A stretch of DNA of 64,000 nucleotides from Klebsiella oxytoca NBRC 105695 (GCF_001598695.1 NZ_BCZK01000001.1:372001-436000), one strand, 5' to 3'; counted from the first letter of the stretch, positions 20,777 through 29,141 are shown. Notes: generated by a model from the sequence alone, not told the origin. Program-made: numbers and translations.

Positions 20777-20836
20777 TTATACCACAACAATAATTTCCTA
20801 AACATTTCTTTTACAAAAAAATCGCCTGCTAACCTT

Positions 20837-21796
20837 TTAATAGCTCACCGTCACCAGGACGGTATCGCTGTAGGTTCCCGCAGGTTGGTTGCTCTGGTTC
20901 GGGTTAATCTTCAGGGTGTAGCTTGCAGATTGCGCGGCGCCGGAGCCGGTCACGCTGAGATTGTTATTTTCCGTCCAGGCGCTGCCGTTGGGCTGGTAAA
21001 ATTGATACTGCAAAAAGGCAGTCGGTTGGTTAGCGATGGGCTGGCTCATCTGCCGCCAGTCGCCGACGCTGGCGTTAGTACTGGCGAGATTGACGGTGTA
21101 GGCCGCGTTTTTTGTGCAGCGAATGGCAAGCTGGCCGCTGTAGGAACTAAAACCGGACGGGAGGGCGGCAGGGGCAAACTCGACGTCCGGCGCGCTGTCG
21201 ATATAGCAAAAATTGGTCACCCTCACCGATACGTTGACCGTAGAGACCAGGGTGCCGTTATTCGGAATACATATCTTAATGCCCAGTAGATCGAGCCCGA
21301 CGTAGCAAAAACGATACACCCAGGTAATGGTTAAGACATCGCTATAGGTTCCGGCGGGCACGTTGGCTCCCGGGGTGGTTCTGAAGTAGAGCGGCATGGT
21401 GCCATCGCTCGAGTTAAATAGCCCCAGCAGCTCAAGCAGCGTTGTCCTGGACCAGCTTATTACGCCGCCATCCTGATACGCCGGCGAGCAGGATGCGTCA
21501 GAACAGATGCTGTAAGGGATGGCATCGCCGGCGCCGTTAAGCAGCCGGGGCACTCTGTTGCTCTGGTTAGCCGACGCCAGGGTAGCGCTTAGCGTGTTGG
21601 TCGAGTTCAGCGCCACCAGTTCCGGGGTGCAGTAAAACCCCGCGCCCGCCATCACGCCCTGAGGCGCGCTGTAGAGCGTAAAGGAATCGACAGGGCCGAT
21701 CGCTGGCGCACTGGTTTTGATGCTGCAGGCGGCCAGCGCGTTGCTGGCTTGCCCAAGCGCTAAAAGCATCACGAATACCCGGATAATATTTTTCAA
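20837..21796 (-). CDS. Csu-type pilus tip adhesin (two SCPU domains)
   Basis: 319 residues if translation starts at TTG 21796 (LKNIIRVFVMLLALG), which has a good GGAG site and gives a signal peptide ending SNALA. An open frame further upstream lies inside the usher gene. Two spore-coat-U-like (SCPU) domains follow (about 26-175 and 185-319), each with paired Cys and the closing pattern GTYSD-LT(V)T/S-Y. This layout is that of CsuE, the two-domain tip adhesin of archaic chaperone-usher pili. Last gene of the five-gene operon, 11 bp after the usher. Confidence 0.82.
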   Translation of the reverse strand: MKNIIRVFVMLLALGQASNALAACSIKTSAPAIGPVDSFTLYSAPQGVMAGAGFYCTPELVALNSTNTLSATLASANQSNRVPRLLNGAGDAIPYSICSDASCSPAYQDGGVISWSRTTLLELLGLFNSSDGTMPLYFRTTPGANVPAGTYSDVLTITWVYRFCYVGLDLLGIKICIPNNGTLVSTVNVSVRVTNFCYIDSAPDVEFAPAALPSGFSSYSGQLAIRCTKNAAYTVNLASTNASVGDWRQMSQPIANQPTAFLQYQFYQPNGSAWTENNNLSVTGSGAAQSASYTLKINPNQSNQPAGTYSDTVLVTVSY

Positions 21797-21807
21797 TCTT
21801 ATCTCCG

Positions 21808-24141
21808 CTATGAAGAGGGACAGCTGACCGGGCCTATCCGCTGCGGAACCGGCGTGGTCTCCGGAAGCTCGAACGGGATGCTGCATCGAAGCTCTCCGGC
21901 ATTTATTTTGACTTCGTTAATGCGCCCGAGGTGCGAGAACCAGACCACGCCGTCGTAGCCCACCAGGGCGCGCTGTTGACTATTAACTTCCTCCACCGGC
22001 GTACCGACCGGTAGCGGTTGTCCCTGAGCATCGACGAAGATGAGCGTTGCCGAGCGCACGCGGTTAACCGGGAAATCAACCAGCGCGCCGCTGCCTTCGC
22101 GTACGGCGATGCGTTTTTCCACCGTGACGGCTTCGGTATCCGTGGGCAACGGCAGCGTATCGAGGGTGACCTTTCCCGGATACCAGGCCGAAGCCCAGGG
22201 GATCAGCAGATGACCATTTTTATCGGTCACGCCGACTTTGCGGTTTTCATAATTCACCGCAATGTTTGGATAGTTGCCGGTAGAAACGACGATAAAGGCG
22301 TCGTTAATTTGCCGGGCGAAAAACAGACTGTTATCCATCAGCACGACCGAGCCTGCGGCCTCAAACCAGCTGTGATGATCGTCACGCGACCCGTAATAGC
22401 CACCGCTCAGCGTGGACACGCGATTAATCCAGGTCAGATCCGCCTGACTATAGTTATTGCCGCCGATCGAATGGGCGAGGTTCCAGCCCAGCCCGCCTTC
22501 CGCCGGGGCAGAGCGACTAACGTTGATATTTTCCCCCCATTGGCCTGAGCTGGATCGTTGACCGCTTAGCTGCACGGAGCTTTGCGAATCGAAAGGGATA
22601 ATGATTTGCAACATGCTGGCGTAGCTATTGTCCTGCAGATCGCGGTTTACGCTCAGGTTGAGGCTGCTGCTTTGCCACAGGCTGCGGCTCCAGGAGAGGT
22701 TCATGAGCCGGGTATGTGAATTATCCTCGGCTTTGATATCAAAATAGCCAATGCTGAAAGATCCGAGCGCTCTGTCCCATGGGCTCAGGCTCAGCGTCGC
22801 CTGATCTGACTGACGGCTTAATGCGGCGACAGAACCGTAGGTGCTGAGGTTGTTGTAGTCGGCGCTGCGGCGAATATGCTGATAGTTCACTCCCCAGCTG
22901 CTGGCGTAATAAGAGTATCCGGCGGTGAGTTGATTGCCGCTGCCGTCGCCCCGGCTGGCGCTGGTCGACAGGCTGAGGGTGCCCAGGTTCCCCACGCCGA
23001 TATCGCTGCCTATTCCGGCATTGGTTAATCCTTTGCGGTCTTCCGTATGCGTCGACAGCGTGAGCCAGTTGTTGACTCCATAGCGATAAATTGCGCTCAG
23101 CGCGCCGGCGCCATAATCGGCACTCTTGATACCGTAGTTGTTGCGCAGGGCCCCAAGGGTGAAATCAAAATCACTCAGGCCTTCGCGTAGCAGGGTGTTG
23201 GAGACATAAAAAGGAATGCTGGTGGACACCTGACGACCGAGGGCATCGGTGGTCACCACGGTAGCTTCGCCGGCGCCGCTGATCCAGGGAACGTTGGTCA
23301 GCGTATAGGGGCCACCATTGATTTGCGCGGAGCTGGTTTTATAGCCGTTAATAAACAGATCGACGCTTGAAGGAACCGCCGCGCTGCCGGATAAATTGAG
23401 CAGCGGATACGTCACCAGATCCGGGCGAACGCTGAAGTTACGGCTCAGCCGGAGTCCTCCCATACGTACTGAACTGCTCCAGGTCAGGGCGTTACTGACC
23501 ACATCCCCGGCCTGGTAGCTAATCATCTGTTCGCTGTCGCTGTATTTCCACAGGGTGTCGTAACGCATAAAGCCCTGCTGCTCGTAGCCCGTCGAAGACC
23601 AGTTTTGCCGGATGACGGCATTGTTAGAAAGAACGCCTGGCGGCCCGAAGAGGCGCGTCTCGGTATAGGTGCTGGTGGTTTGCGTTCCGCCGGACGAGAA
23701 GAGGCTGTAAGCGTCATAGTTAAATAACATGCCGGGACTGCTTATCGCGGCCTGGTAGTTTTGTCCCGTCGTCTCCCCGATGCGCTGCTCGGGAAGCCAA
23801 TTGTCCGGCACCCGGAGATTGAGCATTTGCCCCGGCCGATCGTATTCCACTTTAACCGAGGGGATCGTCGTCACGTCAACCAGCGCATCTTGGGTCTGTA
23901 AGGGAATATGCGCCTGGCGCAAAACCTCGGCGGCGATCCAATAGCGACCCGCAATAACCTTTACCGGAGCGGCGCTCGCCAGGAGATTCCCGTTGACCGA
24001 TACGCTGAGATACAGCTCATACTCCTGCTTATCGCTGTATGAAGCTGCTGGCGCAGGCAACGAATCATAGGTCGCAGCGCAGGCCGTTACCGACGCTAGT
24101 GCCAACAGCCCTCCGGTCGCTGCCCTTTTCAGATCGCGCAT
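21808..24141 (-). CDS. Archaic-type fimbrial usher (CsuD-like)
   Basis: Outer-membrane pore that assembles and secretes the pilus. 777 residues from ATG 24141; a TTG two codons earlier overlaps the chaperone stop. A signal peptide (to about residue 22) is followed by an N-terminal chaperone-binding domain, a large beta-barrel (about 120-640) interrupted by a plug region, and C-terminal domains. The signature-like FINGYKTSSAQINGGPYTLTNVP is typical of ushers. Its small size, below the roughly 820-860 of FimD, fits the archaic clade. Coupled to the chaperone gene by a 2-bp gap. Confidence 0.88.
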   Translation of the reverse strand: MRDLKRAATGGLLALASVTACAATYDSLPAPAASYSDKQEYELYLSVSVNGNLLASAAPVKVIAGRYWIAAEVLRQAHIPLQTQDALVDVTTIPSVKVEYDRPGQMLNLRVPDNWLPEQRIGETTGQNYQAAISSPGMLFNYDAYSLFSSGGTQTTSTYTETRLFGPPGVLSNNAVIRQNWSSTGYEQQGFMRYDTLWKYSDSEQMISYQAGDVVSNALTWSSSVRMGGLRLSRNFSVRPDLVTYPLLNLSGSAAVPSSVDLFINGYKTSSAQINGGPYTLTNVPWISGAGEATVVTTDALGRQVSTSIPFYVSNTLLREGLSDFDFTLGALRNNYGIKSADYGAGALSAIYRYGVNNWLTLSTHTEDRKGLTNAGIGSDIGVGNLGTLSLSTSASRGDGSGNQLTAGYSYYASSWGVNYQHIRRSADYNNLSTYGSVAALSRQSDQATLSLSPWDRALGSFSIGYFDIKAEDNSHTRLMNLSWSRSLWQSSSLNLSVNRDLQDNSYASMLQIIIPFDSQSSVQLSGQRSSSGQWGENINVSRSAPAEGGLGWNLAHSIGGNNYSQADLTWINRVSTLSGGYYGSRDDHHSWFEAAGSVVLMDNSLFFARQINDAFIVVSTGNYPNIAVNYENRKVGVTDKNGHLLIPWASAWYPGKVTLDTLPLPTDTEAVTVEKRIAVREGSGALVDFPVNRVRSATLIFVDAQGQPLPVGTPVEEVNSQQRALVGYDGVVWFSHLGRINEVKINAGELRCSIPFELPETTPVPQRIGPVSCPSS

Positions 24142-24143
24142 TA

Positions 24144-24908
24144 TCAACGATCCGCCGGAATTTCCACCGCCTGGCCGTTATCCGTTAATTTCGCGAACAG
24201 GTGCATGCCTGAGGGGACTGAAGCGTTTCCTACCAGCGGGAAACAGCTCTTTTTCTGCGCCAGCACGTAGCCGAGCAGGCCATTGGCCTGAGCTATCTGG
24301 CCCTTGCCACCGGCATTGGCCCAGTAAACCGCGCTGAGCCGGGCATGCTGATTGCCGGTATTGTCGATGCACAGCGTCTGGCGGCTATTTTGCCGCGAGA
24401 GCGACCAGCGCAGCGTGGTTCTTACCGCTTCCACGGATCCATTGTTCTTCAGCGGGTTGATGCCCTGTCCGTAGGTAAACAACGGCAGGACATAGCGCAT
24501 GCGCATTTTCAGTCCGGCGGAATTCTGTTCCTTCTGCGCCGTCGGTTCAGCGGCAGGAATCTCATCGATAACAATACGGTAGGATTGTTCTTTGCCAGCC
24601 GTGACGGGGGCGATGCGCATCAACCGTACCAGCTGACGCTGGCCGGGCGCGACGGTGGTAAAAGGTGGGCTGGCGACGACGTCACGCTGATCGGCATAGG
24701 CATCGGACGACCCTTTTTGGTCCCAGGAAAAAACGCGCAGCTGTAAATTAACCGGGCTAGCGCCGCGGTTTTCCAGCCACAGCTCTGACCCCTTTTCGTG
24801 GCTTTCGATAGTCTGGAAGATGGGCCAAACGAGGACGGAGCTTGCGGCCATAACGGAGCAGGGGAGAGATAAAGCGAATGTAAACAGCGCAAATCTACAG
24901 CGAATCAT
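24144..24908 (-). CDS. Periplasmic pilus chaperone (CsuC-like, PapD superfamily)
   Basis: 254 residues from ATG 24908; the frame is open for 55 codons upstream but those overlap the preceding pilin. Signal peptide ends SVMA. The two-immunoglobulin-domain chaperone fold is indicated by LENRGASPVNLQLRVFSWDQ, then PGQRQLVRLMRIAP (the conserved G1-strand and basic cleft region), and MRMRYVLPLF before domain 2. It caps pilin subunits in the periplasm and hands them to the usher. Third gene of the operon. Confidence 0.88.
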   Translation of the reverse strand: MIRCRFALFTFALSLPCSVMAASSVLVWPIFQTIESHEKGSELWLENRGASPVNLQLRVFSWDQKGSSDAYADQRDVVASPPFTTVAPGQRQLVRLMRIAPVTAGKEQSYRIVIDEIPAAEPTAQKEQNSAGLKMRMRYVLPLFTYGQGINPLKNNGSVEAVRTTLRWSLSRQNSRQTLCIDNTGNQHARLSAVYWANAGGKGQIAQANGLLGYVLAQKKSCFPLVGNASVPSGMHLFAKLTDNGQAVEIPADR

Positions 24909-24925
24909 AGTTAACCTGTGATGAT

Positions 24926-25453
24926 TTAATAGGTCAGCGTGACGGTGACCGTGTCGGTATAGGAGCCCACCGCCGGGAAGCCATTCGTGGCAAAAAGGCG
25001 GCCATAAACCGTATAGGTTTGCGTGGAGCTCGGAAATGATGCAACGCTCAGGGCCAGCGTACTGTTGCCCCAAACGTTAGCGCGGTTGGCATCCTGATAA
25101 AGCTGATAGGCCAGCGTGTTGCCGCCGCCGTTCGACATATAGCGCCGGGTGGCCGAACCGCCGTTTACGCCATAGTCGAGAGCGATTGAGATAGCGGTGC
25201 CGGGGGTACAGGTCACGATGATTGAGCCGGCGCCGGAAGTACTGGCGACATCAACATTGTTATAAAGCGATGACAGAGTGCCAAAACTCAAGGTGCCGAA
25301 ATCCGTCGTTTGGGAGCCATCCCCCGCGCCAAGCGCGCAGCCAGCGGTTATCTGCGCGGAGACTTTGAAGGTCTTCTGGACAGTAGCGGCGTGGGCGCCC
25401 GAGGTAAAAAGCAGAATTAATGTAAGCCACTCTGGTCGAAGCATGACGCCCAT
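24926..25453 (-). CDS. SCPU-domain pilin subunit 2
   Basis: 175 residues (172 if ATG 25444 is used; AAGGA spacing is 3 or 12 bases, so the start is uncertain). Signal peptide ends GAHAA. A single SCPU domain: TFKVSAQITAGCALGAG, FGTLSF, ITVTCTPG and the C-terminal SYTDTVTVTLTY. Such proteins polymerise or adapt the shaft of Csu-type pili through donor-strand exchange. The YGVNGG...RRYMSNGGGN-LAYQLYQD stretch closely parallels the first pilin, so the two are paralogues. Confidence 0.85.
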   Translation of the reverse strand: MGVMLRPEWLTLILLFTSGAHAATVQKTFKVSAQITAGCALGAGDGSQTTDFGTLSFGTLSSLYNNVDVASTSGAGSIIVTCTPGTAISIALDYGVNGGSATRRYMSNGGGNTLAYQLYQDANRANVWGNSTLALSVASFPSSTQTYTVYGRLFATNGFPAVGSYTDTVTVTLTY

Positions 25454-25466
25454 TTTCCTTATGCGA

Positions 25467-26018
25467 TTACCAGGTTAACGTTGCGGTTACGATGTCGTCA
25501 TACACATCGGCTGTCGGCGCGTTGACGCTCTGGTCTTCGGGGCGAATACGGGCAAAAACGGGGATAGCCTGCGGGTTGCCTGTGCCTACGATAGCGATTG
25601 TTCCGCCGGGTAAAATTTCCTGACTGCGGGCGGCATCCGCATAAAGCCGATAAGCAATCTGCTGGTTGCCTGCCGCGTTTTTCATGTAACGCAGAGCAGC
25701 ATCGCCATACTGGCCGCCGTCAAGCGTCAGCGTTGAGTCAAGATCTTCGGTACAGGTCACGGTAAGCGCGTTACCTCCGCCGCTTCCGGTGACGCTTGCA
25801 TCAATGGAGTTGGCTAAATCACCGTAGGCGCCGAAATTAATCGTGCCCCAGCGGTTGTTTTCTCCATTTCGGACGTTCGATACGCTGCAGCCGCTGCCAA
25901 GTGTGACCTGAACACTAATCTGGCCGCTTAATGTTCCCGCTGCGGAAGCCGGTTGCGTAAGAACTATGGCGCTCAGTAAGCCGCCCAGGATACTGCGCGA
26001 TATCGTTTTCACGTTCAT
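25467..26018 (-). CDS. SCPU-domain major pilin (CsuA/B-like)
   Basis: 183 residues, first gene of the pilus operon, the usual place of the major subunit. Start ATG 26018 follows AGAGG with 7-base spacing. Signal peptide ends QPASA, then SGQISVQVTLGSGCSV, NFGAYGDL, LTVTCTEDL and the terminal DIVTATLTW, all SCPU features. Two Cys residues likely form the fold's disulfide. With the next four genes it makes a complete archaic chaperone-usher set, having two minor/major pilins where Acinetobacter Csu has three. Confidence 0.86.
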   Translation of the reverse strand: MNVKTISRSILGGLLSAIVLTQPASAAGTLSGQISVQVTLGSGCSVSNVRNGENNRWGTINFGAYGDLANSIDASVTGSGGGNALTVTCTEDLDSTLTLDGGQYGDAALRYMKNAAGNQQIAYRLYADAARSQEILPGGTIAIVGTGNPQAIPVFARIRPEDQSVNAPTADVYDDIVTATLTW

Positions 26019-26596
26019 CGAAAACCTCTTAGTGGAAAGCCGCTGAAGAAAAACAACAATGTAGCGATAGTCGTGAGTTACCGTTTAACAACCACGGTTT
26101 TGTTGGTTAACGTATAGCTACTTCTGTGGGATATGGGTAACTTTGCGTTAATGACTGCATTTTGGTTGTGAAATAGTTTTTTAGTCTGACTTATTGCTAT
26201 TCTGTTGAAATAAAATTCCTTATGTTAATATTTTGTTGGTTTTATGTGTTTTCTTTGTTTTTTGAAGGAGAGAGAAGAGAACGCGATTTTTTTAAAATCA
26301 CAATCGGGCGCAAAGTTTGAAACAAAAAATCTGGATAAAAAGGCGTGTGTAGACACTTACCTTGCGGTTGAGCGACAACGAGGAGAAAACACCTGCACGA
26401 AATCAGGCCCATAGTGCAGGTGAATTTTACGGGCCAACATCGGAAGTGACCCAGTATACACATTTGTATGACAAATAGAATAATAGATAAGAAAACGCCT
26501 TAAATTTTTTGCCTATTATTTTAACGGCGCTTGTCCGAGGTATTGCGAAGAAAGGATAGGCAGCTTAGAGGCGACAAAGAAATAACGCCCAAGGCA
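26019..26596. other. AT-rich control region upstream of the pilus operon
   Basis: 578 bp without a convincing gene. It is clearly more AT-rich than the flanks, with many T and A runs, as expected of an H-NS-silenced promoter region for horizontally acquired fimbriae. Near the operon lies GTTTAACAACCACGGTTTTG followed by a GTTGGTTAAC repeat (about 26080-26115), an imperfect inverted pattern that might bind a regulator. Open frames here (for example 26242-26463, minus) have atypical composition and no good ribosome site. Confidence 0.5.
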
Positions 26597-26740
26597 TTAT
26601 TCTGGCGTCACAAAAGAGGGGTACAGCGTTGTTTCAAGGTAGCTAACAATGAACCATATTTCGTCACTAAAAATAAACCAGAGAGCAGCGGACAAAATAA
26701 TCAACAGGATAGCCAGCAGGAGTATTTCTGTTTTGCTCAT
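26597..26740 (-). CDS. 47-residue single-span membrane peptide
   Basis: ATG 26740 to TAA 26597. The peptide begins MSKTEILLLAILLIILSAAL, continues WFIFSDEIWFIVSYLETTLY and ends PSFVTPE. A strongly hydrophobic helix (about 6-25) is followed by an aromatic-rich amphipathic stretch (W21, W29, Y34, Y40). Codon-level order and residue pattern look protein-like, and Klebsiella genomes carry short proteins annotated only as small membrane protein that resemble this. The ribosome site is weak (GTGAAG), and the start codon lies in an inverted repeat. Could be a type I toxin-like peptide or a regulator of a membrane protein; function unknown. Confidence 0.6.
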   Translation of the reverse strand: MSKTEILLLAILLIILSAALWFIFSDEIWFIVSYLETTLYPSFVTPE

Positions 26741-26781
26741 AACTTCACTAGCCGTCCGCAAGGAGTACAACGAAGTTATGA
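26737..26781. repeat. Inverted repeat spanning the small peptide's start codon
   Basis: TCATAACTTC (26737-26746) and GAAGTTATGA (26772-26781) are perfect 10-bp arms 25 bp apart. In the minus-strand mRNA the right arm pairs with the ATG and the weak ribosome site, so a folded leader would block translation initiation. Confidence 0.65.
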
Positions 26782-26784
26782 TAG

Positions 26785-26818
26785 TAACTAAAGCGGCGTA
26801 GAAGATGCAAACGCCGCT
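26785..26818 (-). terminator. Hairpin downstream of the VirK/YbjX gene
   Basis: AGCGGCGT (26792-26799) pairs with ACGCCGCT (26811-26818); on the minus strand it is followed by TTTAGTTA. It probably ends the VirK/YbjX transcript before the small membrane peptide gene. The T-tract is short. Confidence 0.45.
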
Positions 26819-26851
26819 GTGCTATACGGCGTTGATGAAACGTTTGCAGCG

Positions 26852-27796
26852 TTAATCCATGATAATTGTCATCTGCGCAGCCATATCATCCAGCAGCTGG
26901 AAGCGGCGACGATATTCAGCGCGCTTCTTACTGGCAATGCTCTCAAGCGTCTTTCTTTCCAGCTTCAGTGGTAAGCGCCAGCGCCATGCACTGTCGGCTA
27001 CCCCTTCGATAGATTGCCAGAATTCATCATAGCTGGCGTGGAAATGGCGCCCTTTGCTCAGACGATAGCGCAGCGCGCGGAAGACGTGACCGTTATCGCT
27101 GACTCCGTAAATATGTTGAATGCCGCAACGCGCCGCCATTAGCCAGATAAACTCCATCAGCAGGCGTTTCGGGAACAGACCGTAGCAGGCGCGGGTTGCT
27201 CGTTTAATCACTTCATGCGAAATATTGCTACGCGGCCCCTGCAGGCCGCCAATAGTCAACTGCCAGCAATCCTGCTGACGGGAAACGCTAAAAGTCGCGC
27301 TGGCGAGCACGATCCCATCGCCATCGCGCAGCCATAGGGTCGTTTCACCCTCGCGTTCAGCTTTGCCCGCCGAAGAGGCGGAAAGCGTAAACCGGCTGTC
27401 GTCCTTGCCTGCCAGCTCAAGCAGCGGCAGCTCATTCGCTGCGGTCATGGCATCAGCCAGGCGCGATCCGCCCAGCGAGTCGACAAACTGGTAGTGGCTG
27501 ATAATCGCGTGCGCGCGCTGGCTGGCGTTGAGCCCGCGGGTTAAATACTGACGATGAACCTTGCCCGGCAGAGTCACCTGAGCGGTCAGTAGCTGATTGA
27601 AGTCCGCGCGCGCCGACAGGCTCTCCAGCATGCTGCGCGTTGGCGCATAAAATAATGCCGTGCGCAGTAAAAACTTCAGCCGGTAATTACGTTTTTGCCA
27701 GATGGGTGCAGGGGTGAGTCGCCCCATCACCAGGTCGGCAATAAGATTGGGGCGTCGTTCAACGACCCCGGCTGAATGCAGGCTGTTATCCGTCAC
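26852..27796 (-). CDS. VirK/YbjX family protein (DUF535)
   Basis: 314 residues from GTG 27796, with GAGG eight bases upstream. Matches the DUF535 family, which includes Shigella/Salmonella VirK and E. coli YbjX. Typical motifs are a central ISHYQFVDSLGG, GLQGPR-ISHEVIKRATRACYGLFPKRLLME and the C-terminal YDEFW. Family members affect virulence-factor export and resistance to antimicrobial peptides, often under PhoP; I could not find a clear PhoP box here. No signal peptide. It lies in the inserted block between the SdsR locus and pphA. Confidence 0.85.
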   Translation of the reverse strand: MTDNSLHSAGVVERRPNLIADLVMGRLTPAPIWQKRNYRLKFLLRTALFYAPTRSMLESLSARADFNQLLTAQVTLPGKVHRQYLTRGLNASQRAHAIISHYQFVDSLGGSRLADAMTAANELPLLELAGKDDSRFTLSASSAGKAEREGETTLWLRDGDGIVLASATFSVSRQQDCWQLTIGGLQGPRSNISHEVIKRATRACYGLFPKRLLMEFIWLMAARCGIQHIYGVSDNGHVFRALRYRLSKGRHFHASYDEFWQSIEGVADSAWRWRLPLKLERKTLESIASKKRAEYRRRFQLLDDMAAQMTIIMD

Positions 27797-27961
27797 GATG
27801 AATACCTCGTTGTTATTTAGCCTCTATTCTAGGGATATATCGTGAGGAGCTTAATGCCCTGGCGGACTATATTTGGCTTTCGTTTAAACTCGATTGAGGT
27901 GGCAATATTACGCCCGCGGAAGCGGGAGAATTTTCCTATAATTAGGTCAGGAGGACGAAAT

Positions 27962-28615
27962 ATGTATCAGCGTATTAACGGTTCCGCCTGGCGTAATATC
28001 TGGCTGGTTGGCGACCTGCACGGCTGCTTTGCGCGGCTGATGGAAGCCCTTCGCGAGCGCAGGTTCGATCCTTACCAGGACCTGCTTCTTTCCGTGGGCG
28101 ATCTGATCGATCGTGGGCTGCAAAGCGCGGAGTGTCTGGATTTACTGCGCTATCGCTGGTTTTTCGCGGTGCGCGGCAACCATGAACAGATGGCGCTGGA
28201 TACGCTTGCCGATGGCGAACCGATGCTCTGGGAAATGAACGGCGGCGGCTGGTATACGCAACGCTCAGAACAGCAGAAAGAGCGCCTCGCGCCGCTTATC
28301 GCCCGCTGCCGTCATCTGCCGCTGATTATAGAGCTCCACAGCGCTGAGCAGGTACATGTTATCGCCCATGCGGATTATCCGGCGACGCTTTATCGCTGGC
28401 AGCAGGCGGTGGATGAGCATCAGGTGCTGTGGAGCCGACAGCGTCTTACCGATCTTCTCTCCGGGCGTCACGGCGCGATTGCCGGTGCTGACCACTTCTG
28501 GTTCGGCCATACGCCGCTTAAACGGCGTTACGACTACGATAATCAGCACTATATTGATACCGGGGCGGTATTTGGCGGGGAGTTAACCCTGGCGGCGCTA
28601 CAGAGGACGGGCTAA
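27962..28615 (+). CDS. pphA: Serine/threonine protein phosphatase 1
   Basis: PPP-family metallophosphatase, 217 residues from ATG 27962 behind AGGAGG; the frame is open 40 codons upstream but that part is not family-like. Metal-binding motifs are GDLHGCF, VGDLIDRG and RGNHEQM. E. coli PphA acts on phosphoproteins made under misfolding stress and is heat-shock induced. A -10-like TATAAT lies at 27937. Its stop overlaps the convergent yebW by 4 bp. In E. coli K-12 pphA directly adjoins the SdsR locus; here about 7 kb separates them. Confidence 0.95.
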   Translation: MYQRINGSAWRNIWLVGDLHGCFARLMEALRERRFDPYQDLLLSVGDLIDRGLQSAECLDLLRYRWFFAVRGNHEQMALDTLADGEPMLWEMNGGGWYTQRSEQQKERLAPLIARCRHLPLIIELHSAEQVHVIAHADYPATLYRWQQAVDEHQVLWSRQRLTDLLSGRHGAIAGADHFWFGHTPLKRRYDYDNQHYIDTGAVFGGELTLAALQRTG

Positions 28616-28803
28616 AAGTCACTGTACTCCTGGGCGGGCAGCCAGAAACTATCGATAAAATCCTCTACCGGAAAGCAGCCGCCGTGACGTATTCGCTGAT
28701 CGTCCATCGCTGCGGTGCACTGCCGTTCGTTATCGTACACATCCACAACGATATCTTCACAGCCTCCGTCGAGGTAACAAATAAACAGCACTAAGGCAAA
28801 CAT
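28612..28803 (-). CDS. yebW: Conserved small protein YebW
   Basis: 63 residues, as in E. coli. It starts MFALVLFICYLDGGCEDIVV and contains the conserved VYDNERQC and GGCFPVEDFIDSFW. Four Cys residues suggest disulfides if it is exported; the hydrophobic N terminus may be a signal or anchor. Function unknown. Confidence 0.9.
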   Translation of the reverse strand: MFALVLFICYLDGGCEDIVVDVYDNERQCTAAMDDQRIRHGGCFPVEDFIDSFWLPAQEYSDF

Positions 28804-28865
28804 CCCGGTCTCATATCCTGAAAAACATAGTTATAAGTGTAGGAGATGTCGGGAAAGCAGGGGGA

Positions 28866-28893
28866 ATAAATAACCCGTCTCAGGCGACGGGTT
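28866..28893 (-). terminator. Terminator after yebV
   Basis: AACCCGTC (28872-28879) pairs with GACGGGTT (28885-28892); on the minus strand a T/A-rich tail follows. It lies 9 bp beyond the yebV stop. Confidence 0.65.
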
Positions 28894-28901
28894 CCTTTGA
28901 A

Positions 28902-29141
28902 TCAGGCGAGACGCATGATCCAGGCATCGGACTGACGATCGTAGTGCTTACGGTAGAGGACGGAATGTTCACCATCAAGTATGGCGGGTACGCTGGTGTC
29001 CGCGTCCCATGCATCTAGCTGCATACATAAATCCGGATCGGATTTGCAGGGTATGCTTAACGTTCGCTCTCCCTGCTGTTCGCCGTGCAGTTCGGCGTCG
29101 TCTATTTCAAACGCGCCGATACGTACGCTGGTTTTACTCAT
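28902..29141 (-). CDS. yebV: Conserved small protein YebV
   Basis: 79 residues from ATG 29141; longer upstream readings enter the rsmF 3' region and are not conserved. The sequence SVRIGAFEIDDAELHG ... IPCKSDPDLCMQLDAWDA is nearly the same as E. coli YebV. Cytoplasmic, acidic, function unknown. It follows rsmF in the same direction (115 bp gap). Confidence 0.92.
   Translation of the reverse strand: MSKTSVRIGAFEIDDAELHGEQQGERTLSIPCKSDPDLCMQLDAWDADTSVPAILDGEHSVLYRKHYDRQSDAWIMRLA

Noticed and set aside
26242-26463. 73-codon minus-strand frame upstream of the pilus operon
   Set aside because: No ribosome site, odd residue composition (Cys- and Phe-rich, no fold), and it lies in AT-rich promoter sequence.
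26531-26791. 86-codon plus-strand frame opposite the small membrane peptide
   Set aside because: Residues are low-complexity Asn/Gln/Lys with no family resemblance. The opposite strand encodes a peptide with clear membrane-protein pattern.
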